19,391 nucleotides of DNA. Origin: UBA4644 sp964541085 (GTDB taxonomy: Bacteria > Bacillota > Clostridia > Oscillospirales > Butyricicoccaceae). The stretch spans positions 1 through 19,391 of the forward strand of contig CAZIPA010000036.1 in assembly GCA_964541085.1 (NCBI GenBank). The letters run 5' to 3'. The notes under the pieces are model-generated. The model searched no databases. It was not told the origin of the DNA and saw only the letters and a list, made by a program, of their open reading frames with translations. Both the position numbers and the translations under genes were made by a program. Positions within the stretch are counted from its first letter, which is position 1. Each line of letters begins with the position of its first letter. This document shows, in pieces, positions 6,980 through 15,063 of this stretch.

Positions 6980-8493
6980 TCCGCTTCCTCCAAAGGCAAA
7001 GTAAAGGTAAACACCGCACCGCCGTCCTCCGGGTCATTTTTGCCGGTGATGGTGCCGCCGTGGGCCTGAATGATGGTCTGACAGATGGAAAGACCAATGC
7101 CCAGACCGTGGCCGGGAATCTGGTCGCTGCGGTCGATGGGGGTAAAGAGCTCTCCCATAATATCCTGAGACAGACCCACGCCCCAGTCCCGCACGGTAAA
7201 CACGGCAAAGCTGCCCTCCACGGCGGCATGAATGGCGACCCAGTCGGTGCCGCTGTATTTCGCAGAGTTTTCCACCAGATTCATCAGCACCTGAATAATC
7301 AGCGTGGCATCCATGGGAACCATCAGCGGCTCATCCGGGGTGGAAAGACAGAATTGCAGGCTGGGGAAGCGCTTGGTACACCGGGCGGCCACTTCACCGA
7401 TGATGTCCTCCGCCAGCTCGGGAGATTTCTGCACCGGGGCCGTAACCGAGTTGACCCGGGTGATGGAAAGAAGATTTTCCACCATGTGACACAGACCCTC
7501 GGATTCCTCATGAATATTGTTCAGCAGCCGGTCACGCACCTCCGGGGCAATCTGATCCTTCGATTGCAGCAGGGTGGAGCAGGCGCTCATAATGCCAGTG
7601 AGGGGCGAACGGATATCGTGGGACATTCCCCGGAGAAAATCTGCCCGCATCCGCTCCCGCTCCCGCTCCAGCAGGGCGTGCTGCTGCCGGTCCGCCAGAA
7701 TCTGATAGCCGATGGATTTGGCCGCCTGCCGGGTGAGCTCCAGAAACTCGTCCAGCATCCGGGCGTCTACATAATCGCCGTCGCCGTAAAGCAGCGCCAG
7801 CACCGCCACCGTCTCATCATCGGATTTTAACGGGAAAAACAGAAAGGGCGACTGCCGCCCGCACTCTTCAAAGCGGCCTGCCGGCTGACCGGTGGCAAAG
7901 ACCTTCGCTGCCGTGTCATATTCACCTTTATAAAATACCAGACCCGCCGGAGCCCGGCAGGGGGCGTAAACATTGCCCTGCCTGTCCCGCAGGAAAAGCA
8001 CCGCCGGACGGCTGTAAAGCTCCTCGACCGCCGTTACCACGGTGGAACAGATGGGATCCAGTCCCCGGGCCTGCAGCAGCTCGTTTACCGTGGTTTTATA
8101 CAGCAGCTGCCGGTCAGCTTCTTCGGTTGAAAAATATTCCTGCTGACGGATGTTGGTAATCATGCTCATGGTCATCAGCACATACATTGCGGTGAGGATC
8201 ACCAGCGCTGTGCCGTGGGCCAGCGGCGAGGGCAGCACCGGGGCCAGCAGCAGCAGCGTCAGCGTCTCCATCAGGGAGATGCAGGACGCGCCCAGGGCCA
8301 GATACCGTTCCCGGGTCAGGGTGGATACAACATAGGCCAGCACCCAGGAGATCAGCAGGCCCAGCTCCGGAATGCCCCAGAATTGCAGGGCGAGCACATT
8401 GACCACCGCAGCCAGAATGGCGGCAACGGTGACGATCCGCCGGTTCCGGTTGCGCCAGATCCAGCTGACCAGCTTGCGCAGCCGATTCAGCAT
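6976..8493 (-). CDS. KdpD-like sensor histidine kinase lacking the N-terminal KdpD/USP domains
   Basis: The 505-residue kinase begins directly with four membrane segments (about 20-40, 43-61, 66-85, 93-115; DUF4118-like), then a GAF-like sensory domain (about 138-250). It ends in a HisKA/HATPase core with the H-box GMSHDIRSPLTG (phosphoacceptor H292), N-box NLVENSAKYS (N409), G1 DWGVGL (about 436-441) and G2 GHGLGIGLS (about 461-469). Full-length KdpD (about 900 residues) has an additional cytosolic KdpD/universal-stress domain in front; here it is absent, not cut off, because a promoter and a strong ribosome site lie immediately upstream. The start at 8493 is preferred over the in-frame ATG at 8529 because AAGGGGGAG sits 7 nt before it. 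The signal sensed is unknown. It is coupled to the KdpE-like regulator by a 4-nt overlap. Confidence 0.9.
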   Translation of the reverse strand: MLNRLRKLVSWIWRNRNRRIVTVAAILAAVVNVLALQFWGIPELGLLISWVLAYVVSTLTRERYLALGASCISLMETLTLLLLAPVLPSPLAHGTALVILTAMYVLMTMSMITNIRQQEYFSTEEADRQLLYKTTVNELLQARGLDPICSTVVTAVEELYSRPAVLFLRDRQGNVYAPCRAPAGLVFYKGEYDTAAKVFATGQPAGRFEECGRQSPFLFFPLKSDDETVAVLALLYGDGDYVDARMLDEFLELTRQAAKSIGYQILADRQQHALLERERERMRADFLRGMSHDIRSPLTGIMSACSTLLQSKDQIAPEVRDRLLNNIHEESEGLCHMVENLLSITRVNSVTAPVQKSPELAEDIIGEVAARCTKRFPSLQFCLSTPDEPLMVPMDATLIIQVLMNLVENSAKYSGTDWVAIHAAVEGSFAVFTVRDWGVGLSQDIMGELFTPIDRSDQIPGHGLGIGLSICQTIIQAHGGTITGKNDPEDGGAVFTFTLPLEEAE

Positions 8494-8529
8494 ACAAAGC
8501 TCCCCCTTCCCGCAGAAATACTCAAGCAT

Positions 8530-8558
8530 ATTATAATTCGGCGGCGTTAAAAAAGAAA
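8530..8558 (-). promoter_or_regulatory. Candidate promoter of the kinase operon with weak -35
   Basis: On the minus strand a perfect TATAAT (8530-8535) would start transcription about 30 nt before the kinase ATG. At 17 bp spacing the -35 position reads TTTCTT, a poor match, which fits a promoter that needs an activator. The direct repeat at 8543-8576 overlaps this -35 region. Confidence 0.5.
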
Positions 8559-8576
8559 CACCCTGGCGTTAAGAAA
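8543..8576. repeat. Direct repeat, candidate operator for the KdpE-like regulator
   Basis: GGCGTTAAAAAA (8543-8554) and GGCGTTAAGAAA (8565-8576) are the same 12-mer with one difference, starting exactly 22 bp apart, two helical turns. OmpR-family regulators commonly bind head-to-tail repeats on one face of the helix. The pair lies between the divergent promoters, over the -35 region of the kinase operon and about 60-90 bp upstream of the likely start of the peptide-importer transcript. The repeat is directly visible; the protein that binds it is inferred. Confidence 0.5.
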
Positions 8577-8599
8577 ATGTTAGGAATTGCCTTCGGCCC

Positions 8600-8629
8600 T
8601 TGCGTGAGACAGGGGAAAAGGTTTATAAT
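8600..8629 (+). promoter_or_regulatory. Candidate promoter of the peptide importer operon
   Basis: A perfect TATAAT at 8624-8629 has TTGCGT (8600-8605) 18 bp upstream, a half-matching -35. Transcription would begin near 8636, giving a leader of about 70 nt before the ATG at 8706. The leader contains short competing inverted repeats near 8660-8680 (CACC-CGA-GGTG, and GGCAC with GTGCC) that are too weak to call as a switch. Confidence 0.45.
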
Positions 8630-8705
8630 CTGTTCAAAATTATACTTCGGTTATCAGGCACCCGAGGTGTAAGTTGTGCCAAAACAAAAATTAGGAGGCA
8701 AAAAC

Positions 8706-10817
8706 ATGAAGAACAAGAACCTGAAGGTTCTGGCTCTGCTGCTCTGCATCGTCATGATGGTGTCTCTGCTGGCCGGTTGCGGCGGCGACAACAACGCCAA
8801 CAATGACCAGCCCAGCAGCAACGGCGGCCAGACCCCCAACACTGATGGCGGCAATACCGCCGAAGAAGGCCATCCCAAGAACAGCGATGGCAGCTACAAG
8901 CTGGTTTACAATCTGGACACCACCAGCGGCGACAACTCTCAGCTGGAGACCAAGTTCACCAGTGAGACTGCCCGCGTGGCCGACAGAACCGAGCTGACCT
9001 ATCTGTTCAGCGATGAAATCGTGAACTGGAACTATCTGGTCACCTCCTCTACCACTCCCGCCATGTACATTGATACTCTGGTGGAATATGACAACTACGG
9101 CATCTGCCAGCCCTGTCTGGCTGAGAGCTGGGAGCGTTCCGATGACGGCCTGGTCTGGACCTTCCACATCCGTGAGGGCATGGAGTGGCTGACCTACGAT
9201 CTGAAGCCCTATGCTCCCATCACCGCCCATGACTGGGTCACCTCCTGCGAATACATCCTGGATCCCGCCAACGGCTCTCTGCTGGCTGACATGATGTACA
9301 TCCTGGTGGGTGCTGAGGAGTACTACACCGCCATGATCAATGGAGAGGCTGCGGACTTCACCAAGGTTGGCGTCAAGGCTCTGGACGATTACACTCTGGA
9401 GTACACCCTGACCAGCCCCGCTCCCTACTTCCTGTCTTCTCTGACCTACAACAACTTCTTCCCCGCCAACAAGGCTTACATGGAAGAAATGGGCGATCAG
9501 TTCCTCACCGATAACGAGACCCGCCTCTACTGCGGCGAGTATGTTATGACCGAGTATGAGCCCGCTTCTGTCATCGTGGCTGACCTGAACCCCGTCTATT
9601 GGGATCTGGAGAATATGCACATCACCCGCATCACCCAGATCTTCAACGCCGAGGCCGGCAGCGTGGAGCCCGAAATGTTCCTGCGCGGCGAAGTGGACTC
9701 CTGCGATGTGCCCTCTGACCAGCTGGATGAGTGGCTGAACGATCCTGCCAAGTTCGACATGATCCGTCCCTGCCGTCCCTCCTACTGGACCTATCTGTAC
9801 TACTTCAACTTCTGGCCCAACTTTGACGAGAAGTATGAGCCCGATAACTGGAAGCTGGCCGTCAACAATGTGAACTTCCGTAAGTCCATCATGCACGCCT
9901 TTGACAAGGTCTCCATGATCCAGATCGCGGACCCCTACAATGCTGAGGCTCATGTGCAGAACACCATGGTCTGCCACGACTTCCTTTCTGCCGACGGTAA
10001 GGACTACACCGAAATGGGTGGCCTGGGCGAGTTCGCCGCTTCCGAGACCTACAATGTGGAGCTGGCCAACGAGTACAAGGCCAAGGCCATCGAGGAGCTG
10101 ACCGCCGCCGGCGCTCACTTCCCCGTGATCGTCTATGTCCCCTACGACACCGAGTGGACTGCTGATACCCAGCGCGTCCAGCTGCTGGAGCAGTTCCTGG
10201 AGCGCAACCTGGGCACCGACTACATTGATGTGGTTCTGGAAGGCTATCCCGATGACGGTTATACCGAGGCTGTTCTCCGTTCCGGTAACTACTGCCTGAA
10301 CTACAACAGCTGGTATCCCGACTATCAGGATCCTCTGACCAACACCGACCCCTTCACCGCCTTTGGTTCCAACCGCCGCAACTGGATCTTCATGGCCGAC
10401 GGCATGGCTCAGGTGTCCGATACTTATGTTGAGGGCTCCATCGAGGCCAAGGACGGCAAGTTCTACTACGACATCGTTTACGATAAGATGATCGACGAAG
10501 CCGCTGCCGAAGTGGTGGATATCGCCAAGCGTTACGAGATGTTCGCCGAGGCCGAAAACTGGCTGGTCAACGAGCAGTGCCTGGTGATCCCCTATATGCG
10601 CGGCGGTACGGGCTACATGGGCTCCACGCTGATGCCCTTCGAGTCCCAGTATGCTGCCTTCGGTGCATCCGATGGCCGTTATAAGTACCAGTACATCTAC
10701 ACCGACGGTCTGAATACCGATGAGTATTACGCCGGTCTGGAGATCTGGGAGCAGGAGCGTGCCGAGGCTCTGGCCGCTCTGGAAGCTGCCGGCAAGATTC
10801 AGGGCGTGGATTACTAA
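8706..10817 (+). CDS. Peptide ABC transporter substrate-binding lipoprotein (SBP_bac_5 family)
   Basis: The 703-residue protein begins with a lipoprotein signal ending in LLAGC, so the mature protein would be lipidated at C25 and tethered outside the membrane. A Asn/Gly/Gln/Ser-rich linker (about 26-60) follows, then a family 5 extracellular solute-binding domain. Typical features are LAESWERSDDGLVWTFHIREG (near 142-162), the region around YLFSDE, and a C-terminal segment with YNSWYPDYQDPL and late VIPYMRG. It captures oligopeptides or dipeptides for the two permeases downstream. At 703 residues it is longer than the usual 500-600, as in several clostridial paralogues. The ATG at 8706 follows TTAGGAGG by 7 nt; an upstream GTG at 8676 would place residues before the signal peptide and is rejected. 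Arg codon CGT and other C/T-ending codons are frequent, unlike the minus-strand neighbours, consistent with high expression. Confidence 0.95.
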   Translation: MKNKNLKVLALLLCIVMMVSLLAGCGGDNNANNDQPSSNGGQTPNTDGGNTAEEGHPKNSDGSYKLVYNLDTTSGDNSQLETKFTSETARVADRTELTYLFSDEIVNWNYLVTSSTTPAMYIDTLVEYDNYGICQPCLAESWERSDDGLVWTFHIREGMEWLTYDLKPYAPITAHDWVTSCEYILDPANGSLLADMMYILVGAEEYYTAMINGEAADFTKVGVKALDDYTLEYTLTSPAPYFLSSLTYNNFFPANKAYMEEMGDQFLTDNETRLYCGEYVMTEYEPASVIVADLNPVYWDLENMHITRITQIFNAEAGSVEPEMFLRGEVDSCDVPSDQLDEWLNDPAKFDMIRPCRPSYWTYLYYFNFWPNFDEKYEPDNWKLAVNNVNFRKSIMHAFDKVSMIQIADPYNAEAHVQNTMVCHDFLSADGKDYTEMGGLGEFAASETYNVELANEYKAKAIEELTAAGAHFPVIVYVPYDTEWTADTQRVQLLEQFLERNLGTDYIDVVLEGYPDDGYTEAVLRSGNYCLNYNSWYPDYQDPLTNTDPFTAFGSNRRNWIFMADGMAQVSDTYVEGSIEAKDGKFYYDIVYDKMIDEAAAEVVDIAKRYEMFAEAENWLVNEQCLVIPYMRGGTGYMGSTLMPFESQYAAFGASDGRYKYQYIYTDGLNTDEYYAGLEIWEQERAEALAALEAAGKIQGVDY

Positions 10818-10862
10818 TTCGCACTCTGACGCGCGACAAGCACTGAAACCGTAAAATGAAAA

Positions 10863-10919
10863 GGGGCCGCGCCGCCAATGCGGCGCGGCTCCCGCTTTCT
10901 TCCCCGGGCCTGTGGCCCG
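10863..10919 (+). promoter_or_regulatory. Intercistronic hairpins between binding protein and first permease
   Basis: A 13-bp stem (10863-10875 with 10880-10892, including one G-U pair; core GCCGCGCCGC / GCGGCGCGGC) with loop CAAT is followed by only a broken T-tract (CTTTCTTCC). A second hairpin, CGGGCC-TGT-GGCCCG, lies at 10905-10919. The same promoter must serve the permeases because none is seen here. The hairpins therefore probably act as a leaky terminator or 3' mRNA stabiliser that lets the binding protein be made in excess of the membrane parts, a common arrangement in ABC importers. Confidence 0.6.
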
Positions 10920-10947
10920 CCCAATCTGCATTGTGAGGTACACGAAA

Positions 10948-11898
10948 TTGGAAATCATCAAATATATTCTGGGACGACTCGGCCGGTCGCTGATCTCCCT
11001 GTTTCTGGTGATTGTCATCGTCTTCCTGCTGATGCGCCTGATGCCGGTGGATACCTACTTCGGCGACCGCGCGGACAAGATGGACGATCTCACCAAACAG
11101 GCGGTTCTGGCAAAATACGGTCTGGACAAGCCAGTTCTGGTTCAGCTGTGGAACTATCTGGTAGACCTGGTGCATCTGGACTTTGGAACATCCATTACCT
11201 ACTTCGCGGGTAAGTCCGTCTGGACGGTTATTGCCCCGAAAATCGGCCCCTCCTTCCGGTTGGGCATTCTGTCACTGGCGGTTTCGCTGACGCTGGGTAT
11301 CGCGCTGGGCCTGCTGATGGTGCGGCGCTATGGCAAGCTGGCGGACACGCTGGGCAACATCTACATCATGATTATTCAGGCACTGCCCTCCATGGTCATC
11401 CTGCTGTTCCTGCAATATTTCGGAACAAAGGTGCTGCATATCAGTATGCTTTGGAAGGCAAACTCCGCAATCACCTATATCCTGCCGGTCATCTCCATGT
11501 CGCTGGGCGGCATCGCCTCCAACGCCATGTGGATTCGCCGCTATATGATGGACCAGATCAACTCTGACTATGTAAAGCTGGCCCGGGCCAAGGGCCTTTC
11601 CGAAAAGAAGATCATGAGCAAGCATGTGCTGCGCAACGCCTTCGCGCCCTTCGCGCAGATTCTGCCCTCTTCCCTGATCTTCACCATTTCCGGCTCCCTC
11701 TATGTGGAATCTCTGTATTCCATCCCCGGCATGGGCGGTCTGCTCATTAAGGCCATTCAGGCACAGGATAACCCGCTGGTGCAGACGATGGTTCTGTTCT
11801 ATGCGGTGCTCAGCGTGGTGAGCCTGCTGCTGGGCGACCTTGCCATGATGGTCTGTGACCCCCGTATTACGCTGACCAAGAGAGGAGGCGGCCGATAA
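10948..11898 (+). CDS. Peptide ABC transporter permease, OppB/DppB type
   Basis: The 316-residue membrane protein has six predicted membrane segments, beginning with one at about residues 10-30. It carries the binding-protein-dependent transport motif LARAKGLSEKKIMSKHVLRN (EAA loop) that contacts the ATPase, and ends with SIPGMGGLLIKAI. Together with the OppC-type partner it forms the translocation pore. No ATG is available at the family start. TTG at 10948 is chosen because it follows GTGAGG by about 9 nt and gives the usual LEIIKYILGRL beginning. GTG codons at 10933 and 10912 are possible but lack a ribosome site, and 10912 falls inside the second hairpin. The weak start may further lower permease synthesis. 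Its stop overlaps the next ATG by one base. Confidence 0.9.
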   Translation: MEIIKYILGRLGRSLISLFLVIVIVFLLMRLMPVDTYFGDRADKMDDLTKQAVLAKYGLDKPVLVQLWNYLVDLVHLDFGTSITYFAGKSVWTVIAPKIGPSFRLGILSLAVSLTLGIALGLLMVRRYGKLADTLGNIYIMIIQALPSMVILLFLQYFGTKVLHISMLWKANSAITYILPVISMSLGGIASNAMWIRRYMMDQINSDYVKLARAKGLSEKKIMSKHVLRNAFAPFAQILPSSLIFTISGSLYVESLYSIPGMGGLLIKAIQAQDNPLVQTMVLFYAVLSVVSLLLGDLAMMVCDPRITLTKRGGGR

Positions 11899-12863
11899 TG
11901 TCCAAGCCTATGAAAGAAATCAACCAGATGAGCGAGCAGGAGCTGTTCAGCTTTGTGACCTTTAACAAAGAGGCCTCCGAATCCGTCGCTTATTCCGGCT
12001 ACTCTTATTGGGGCAGCACCTTCAAGCTGTTCCTGAAATCCCATCTTACCCGCGTCATCCTGATCTTTCTGGCCGCGCTGCTGCTGTTTACCTTTATTCA
12101 GCCCATCCTGCCCGGACAGAAGGATCCCACGGAGATCTTCCTGGATCCCGCCACTGGCCACCAGTACCGTAATGTCCGCCCGGGCAAGGAGTTCTGGTTC
12201 GGCACCAACATCATCGGTCAGGACCTGTGGGCCCGTATCTGGAGCGGTACCCGTACCTCTCTGTTCATCGCCGTGGTGTCCGTGCTGATTACCACCACGC
12301 TGGGCATCGTCATCGGCGCTCTGTGGGGCTATGTGCGCATTCTGGATCCGCTGATTACGGAAATCTACAATGTGATCAACAATGTGCCCACCACCATTCT
12401 CCAGACCCTGCTGGCCTATGTGCTGCGGCCCGGCCTGAAAACCATCATCATCTGTATGTGTATGACCGGCTGGGTAGGCACGGCAAAATGGATTCGTAAC
12501 CTGATTATCATCATCCGTGACCGGGAATACAATCTGGCTTCCCGCTGCCTGGGCACTCCCGTGCATCGGGTCATCACCAAAAACCTGCTGCCCCAGGTGG
12601 TTTCCGTGGTCATGATGGATATGGCACTGTCCATCCCCGGCGTTATCGGCTCCGAAGTGTGGCTGACCTACATCGGTCTGGGCCTGCCTGTGGACACCCC
12701 GTCGCTGGGCAATCTGGTGGATGAGGGCCGAAGGGTCATGATGAACCCCAGTCAGATGTACCAGCTGATTTTCCCGGCGCTAATTGTGGGCGCCGTGACC
12801 ATCTGCTTCTATGTGCTGGGCAATAAGTTCGCGGATGCTTCCGACCCGCGCAACCATGTGTAA
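11898..12863 (+). CDS. Peptide ABC transporter permease, OppC/DppC type
   Basis: The 321-residue protein has a cytosolic N-terminal stretch, a first membrane segment at about 52-70, and a periplasm-side loop containing FWFGTNIIGQDLWARIWSGTR, diagnostic for OppC/DppC. The transport domain has the EAA loop NLASRCLGTPVHRVITKNLLPQ and the end sequence YIGLGLPVDTPSLGNLV. It is the second half of the pore. The ATG overlaps the stop of the first permease (TAATG) with AGGAGG 9 nt upstream, so translation is coupled. The fused ATPase starts 15 nt after its stop. Confidence 0.94.
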   Translation: MSKPMKEINQMSEQELFSFVTFNKEASESVAYSGYSYWGSTFKLFLKSHLTRVILIFLAALLLFTFIQPILPGQKDPTEIFLDPATGHQYRNVRPGKEFWFGTNIIGQDLWARIWSGTRTSLFIAVVSVLITTTLGIVIGALWGYVRILDPLITEIYNVINNVPTTILQTLLAYVLRPGLKTIIICMCMTGWVGTAKWIRNLIIIIRDREYNLASRCLGTPVHRVITKNLLPQVVSVVMMDMALSIPGVIGSEVWLTYIGLGLPVDTPSLGNLVDEGRRVMMNPSQMYQLIFPALIVGAVTICFYVLGNKFADASDPRNHV

Positions 12864-12878
12864 GGAGGTCAGGCAGCT

Positions 12879-14915
12879 ATGGAACAGCAAATTCAGAACA
12901 ATAATCCCAATGCAAACGATGTGATCCTTTCTGTTAAGGATCTGGTTGTCAAGTTCTCCATGCGTGGACAGGAGCTGACTGCTCTGCGGGGCGTCAGCCT
13001 GGACCTGCATCGCGGCGAAAGTCTGGCCATCGTGGGCGAATCCGGCTCCGGTAAGTCCGTGTTCTGCAAATCCTTCATCGGTATGCTGGACAAGAACGGC
13101 TGGATCGAATCCGGCGAAATCTGGTACAACGGCGTGAATGTGGCCGAGTATAAGGACAATGACGACTGGGTGAAGATTCGCGGCAAGGAAATCGCCATCG
13201 TCTTCCAGGACCCCATGACCGCTCTGGATCCCCTCCAGACCATCGGCACCCAGATTCGGGAAGCTCTCGAGCTGCATCAGGGCCTGCGTGGCGCCGCCGC
13301 TCAGGAGCGTGTCATTGAGATCCTCAACGATGTGGGCATTCTGGAGCCGGAAAAGCGTGTGAAGGAATATCCCCATGAGTTCTCCGGCGGTATGCGGCAG
13401 CGTGTGGTCATCGCCATCGCCATCGCCTGCAACCCCAAGATTCTGGTGTGCGACGAGCCCACCACCGCACTGGATGTGACCATTCAGGCGCAGATTCTTT
13501 CTCTGCTGAGAAAGCTGCAATCCAAGTATCATCTCACCATCATCTATATCACCCACGACCTGGGCGTGGTGGCCAATGTGGCAGACCGTGTGGCTGTGAT
13601 GTACGCCGGCGATATCGTGGAGATCGGCACCTGCGAAGAGGTTTTCTATGAGCCCAAGCATCCCTATACCTGGGCCCTGCTGTCCTCTCTGCCCCAGCTG
13701 GGCATCAAGGGTGAGCCTCTGTTCTCCATCGAAGGTACGCCGCCCAACCTGTATACGGAGATTCGGGGCGATGCCTTTGCACCCCGCAACCGGTATGCCA
13801 TGGAGATCGACCTGCTGGAGCGGCCCCCCTATTTCGAGGTCTCTCCCACCCACAAGGCCCGCACCTGGCTGCTGGATCCCCGTGCCCCCAAGGTGGAGCC
13901 CCCCAATACCTCCATCGCCAAGGCCCGGGAAGCCAACAAGCACCGTCATGCCGCCACCCGGAAGGACTTTACCGAGAAGCTCATCGAGGTGAAGAACCTG
14001 TCCGTGCAGTTCGGCTCCAAGCGCAAGCCCTTTGTGGCTGTGAAGGGCGTGTCCTTCGACATCTATAAGGGTGAAACCTTCGGTCTGGTAGGTGAATCTG
14101 GCTCCGGCAAGACCACCATCGGCCGTGCCATCATCCGCATCAATCCCGCCGCCAGCGGCGAGATCCTGTACAAGGGTCAGCGCATCAGCGGCAAGATCAG
14201 CCCCGAGCTGGATAAGCAGGTGACCCAGCAGATTCAGATGATCTTCCAGGATCCCATGGCCTCTCTGAACGAGCGTGCCAAGGTGGATTATATCGTCTCC
14301 GAGGGCCTCATCAACATCCATCCCGAGCTGAGCAAGGAAGAACGCAGCAAGCGCGTAGCCCAGATTCTGTCGGATGTGGGTCTGCTGCCCGAGTTTGCCA
14401 GCCGCTTCCCCCACGAGTTCTCCGGCGGCCAGCGGCAGCGTATCGGCGTGGCCCGCTCCCTGATTATGGAGCCTGAGTTCATCATCGCCGACGAGCCCAT
14501 CTCCGCACTGGATGTGTCCATCCGTGCCCAGGTGCTGAACCTGCTGTCTGCCATGCAGCAGCAGCGTGGTCTGACCTATCTGTTCATCTCCCACGACCTG
14601 TCTGTGATGCGCTTTATCGCCGACCGGATTGCGGTCATTCACAAGGGCGTTATTGTGGAGCTGGCGGATACGGAGGAGCTGTTTGAATATCCCCTCCATC
14701 CCTACACCCGTGCCCTGCTGTCTGCCATTCCCCAGCCCGATCCCCGGGAGGAGAAGAACAAGCAGCTGGAGGTCTATGATCCCTCCATCCACAATTACAC
14801 GGAGGATAAGCCCTTCTGGAAGGAGATCCGTCCCCGTCACTTCATCACCTGCAACCAGTATGAGCTGGAGCAGTATGAAAAGCAGCTGGCGGAGCGGGAA
14901 GCCCAGGGCAACTGA
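12879..14915 (+). CDS. Fused two-domain peptide ABC transporter ATPase (OppD-OppF fusion)
   Basis: The 678-residue protein contains two complete ABC ATPase domains. Domain 1 (about 15-260): Walker A GESGSGKS (53-60), Q110, signature FSGGMRQR (168-175), Walker B ILVCDEP, H226. Domain 2 (about 367-615): Walker A GESGSGKT (405-412), Q457, signature FSGGQRQR (514-521), Walker B FIIADEP, H572. Both have the HPYT oligopeptide-specific extension (261-264, 607-610). In most organisms these are separate OppD and OppF subunits; here one chain powers the two permeases. Unusually, the Fe-S-type cysteines that follow the D domain in many OppD/DppD proteins (pattern GC, PRCP, IC, RCW) are all replaced (GDAF, PRNR, EIDL, RTWL). 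TAAGGAGGT precedes the ATG by 11 nt. It is the last gene before two terminators. Confidence 0.95.
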   Translation: MEQQIQNNNPNANDVILSVKDLVVKFSMRGQELTALRGVSLDLHRGESLAIVGESGSGKSVFCKSFIGMLDKNGWIESGEIWYNGVNVAEYKDNDDWVKIRGKEIAIVFQDPMTALDPLQTIGTQIREALELHQGLRGAAAQERVIEILNDVGILEPEKRVKEYPHEFSGGMRQRVVIAIAIACNPKILVCDEPTTALDVTIQAQILSLLRKLQSKYHLTIIYITHDLGVVANVADRVAVMYAGDIVEIGTCEEVFYEPKHPYTWALLSSLPQLGIKGEPLFSIEGTPPNLYTEIRGDAFAPRNRYAMEIDLLERPPYFEVSPTHKARTWLLDPRAPKVEPPNTSIAKAREANKHRHAATRKDFTEKLIEVKNLSVQFGSKRKPFVAVKGVSFDIYKGETFGLVGESGSGKTTIGRAIIRINPAASGEILYKGQRISGKISPELDKQVTQQIQMIFQDPMASLNERAKVDYIVSEGLINIHPELSKEERSKRVAQILSDVGLLPEFASRFPHEFSGGQRQRIGVARSLIMEPEFIIADEPISALDVSIRAQVLNLLSAMQQQRGLTYLFISHDLSVMRFIADRIAVIHKGVIVELADTEELFEYPLHPYTRALLSAIPQPDPREEKNKQLEVYDPSIHNYTEDKPFWKEIRPRHFITCNQYELEQYEKQLAEREAQGN

Positions 14916-14961
14916 GTTTACACAACGATTGCACGATCGTATTTCCTTTTTCATTCCCGTC

Positions 14962-15004
14962 AAAGGGGCCGTCTGGGAGCACATCCCGACGGCCTCTTTT
15001 CTTT
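14962..15004 (+). terminator. First terminator of the peptide importer operon
   Basis: GGGGCCGTC (14965-14973) pairs with GACGGCCTC (14988-14996), extended inward by GGGA/TCCC with a single bulged T, and is followed by TTTTCTTT. It lies about 50 nt after the ATPase stop. Confidence 0.85.
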
Positions 15005-15022
15005 GAAAAAACGCAAAAAAAG

Positions 15023-15063
15023 AAACGGCGAAGGCACAGCGGAAATGCCTTCGCCGTTTTTTT
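15023..15063. terminator. Second, bidirectional terminator
   Basis: A perfect 14-bp stem (AAACGGCGAAGGCA at 15023-15036 with its complement at 15046-15059) around a 9-nt loop is followed by T7 on the plus strand and preceded by an A-rich tract that gives a T-tract on the minus strand. It backs up the first terminator and could also stop minus-strand transcripts, though none is expected to arrive here. Confidence 0.85.

Noticed and set aside
8691..11018. Very long minus-strand open frame opposite the peptide-binding protein
   Set aside because: It is the antisense of a clear lipoprotein gene with signal peptide, ribosome site and family motifs. Its translation is low-complexity Gly/Val/His-rich with no recognisable domain.
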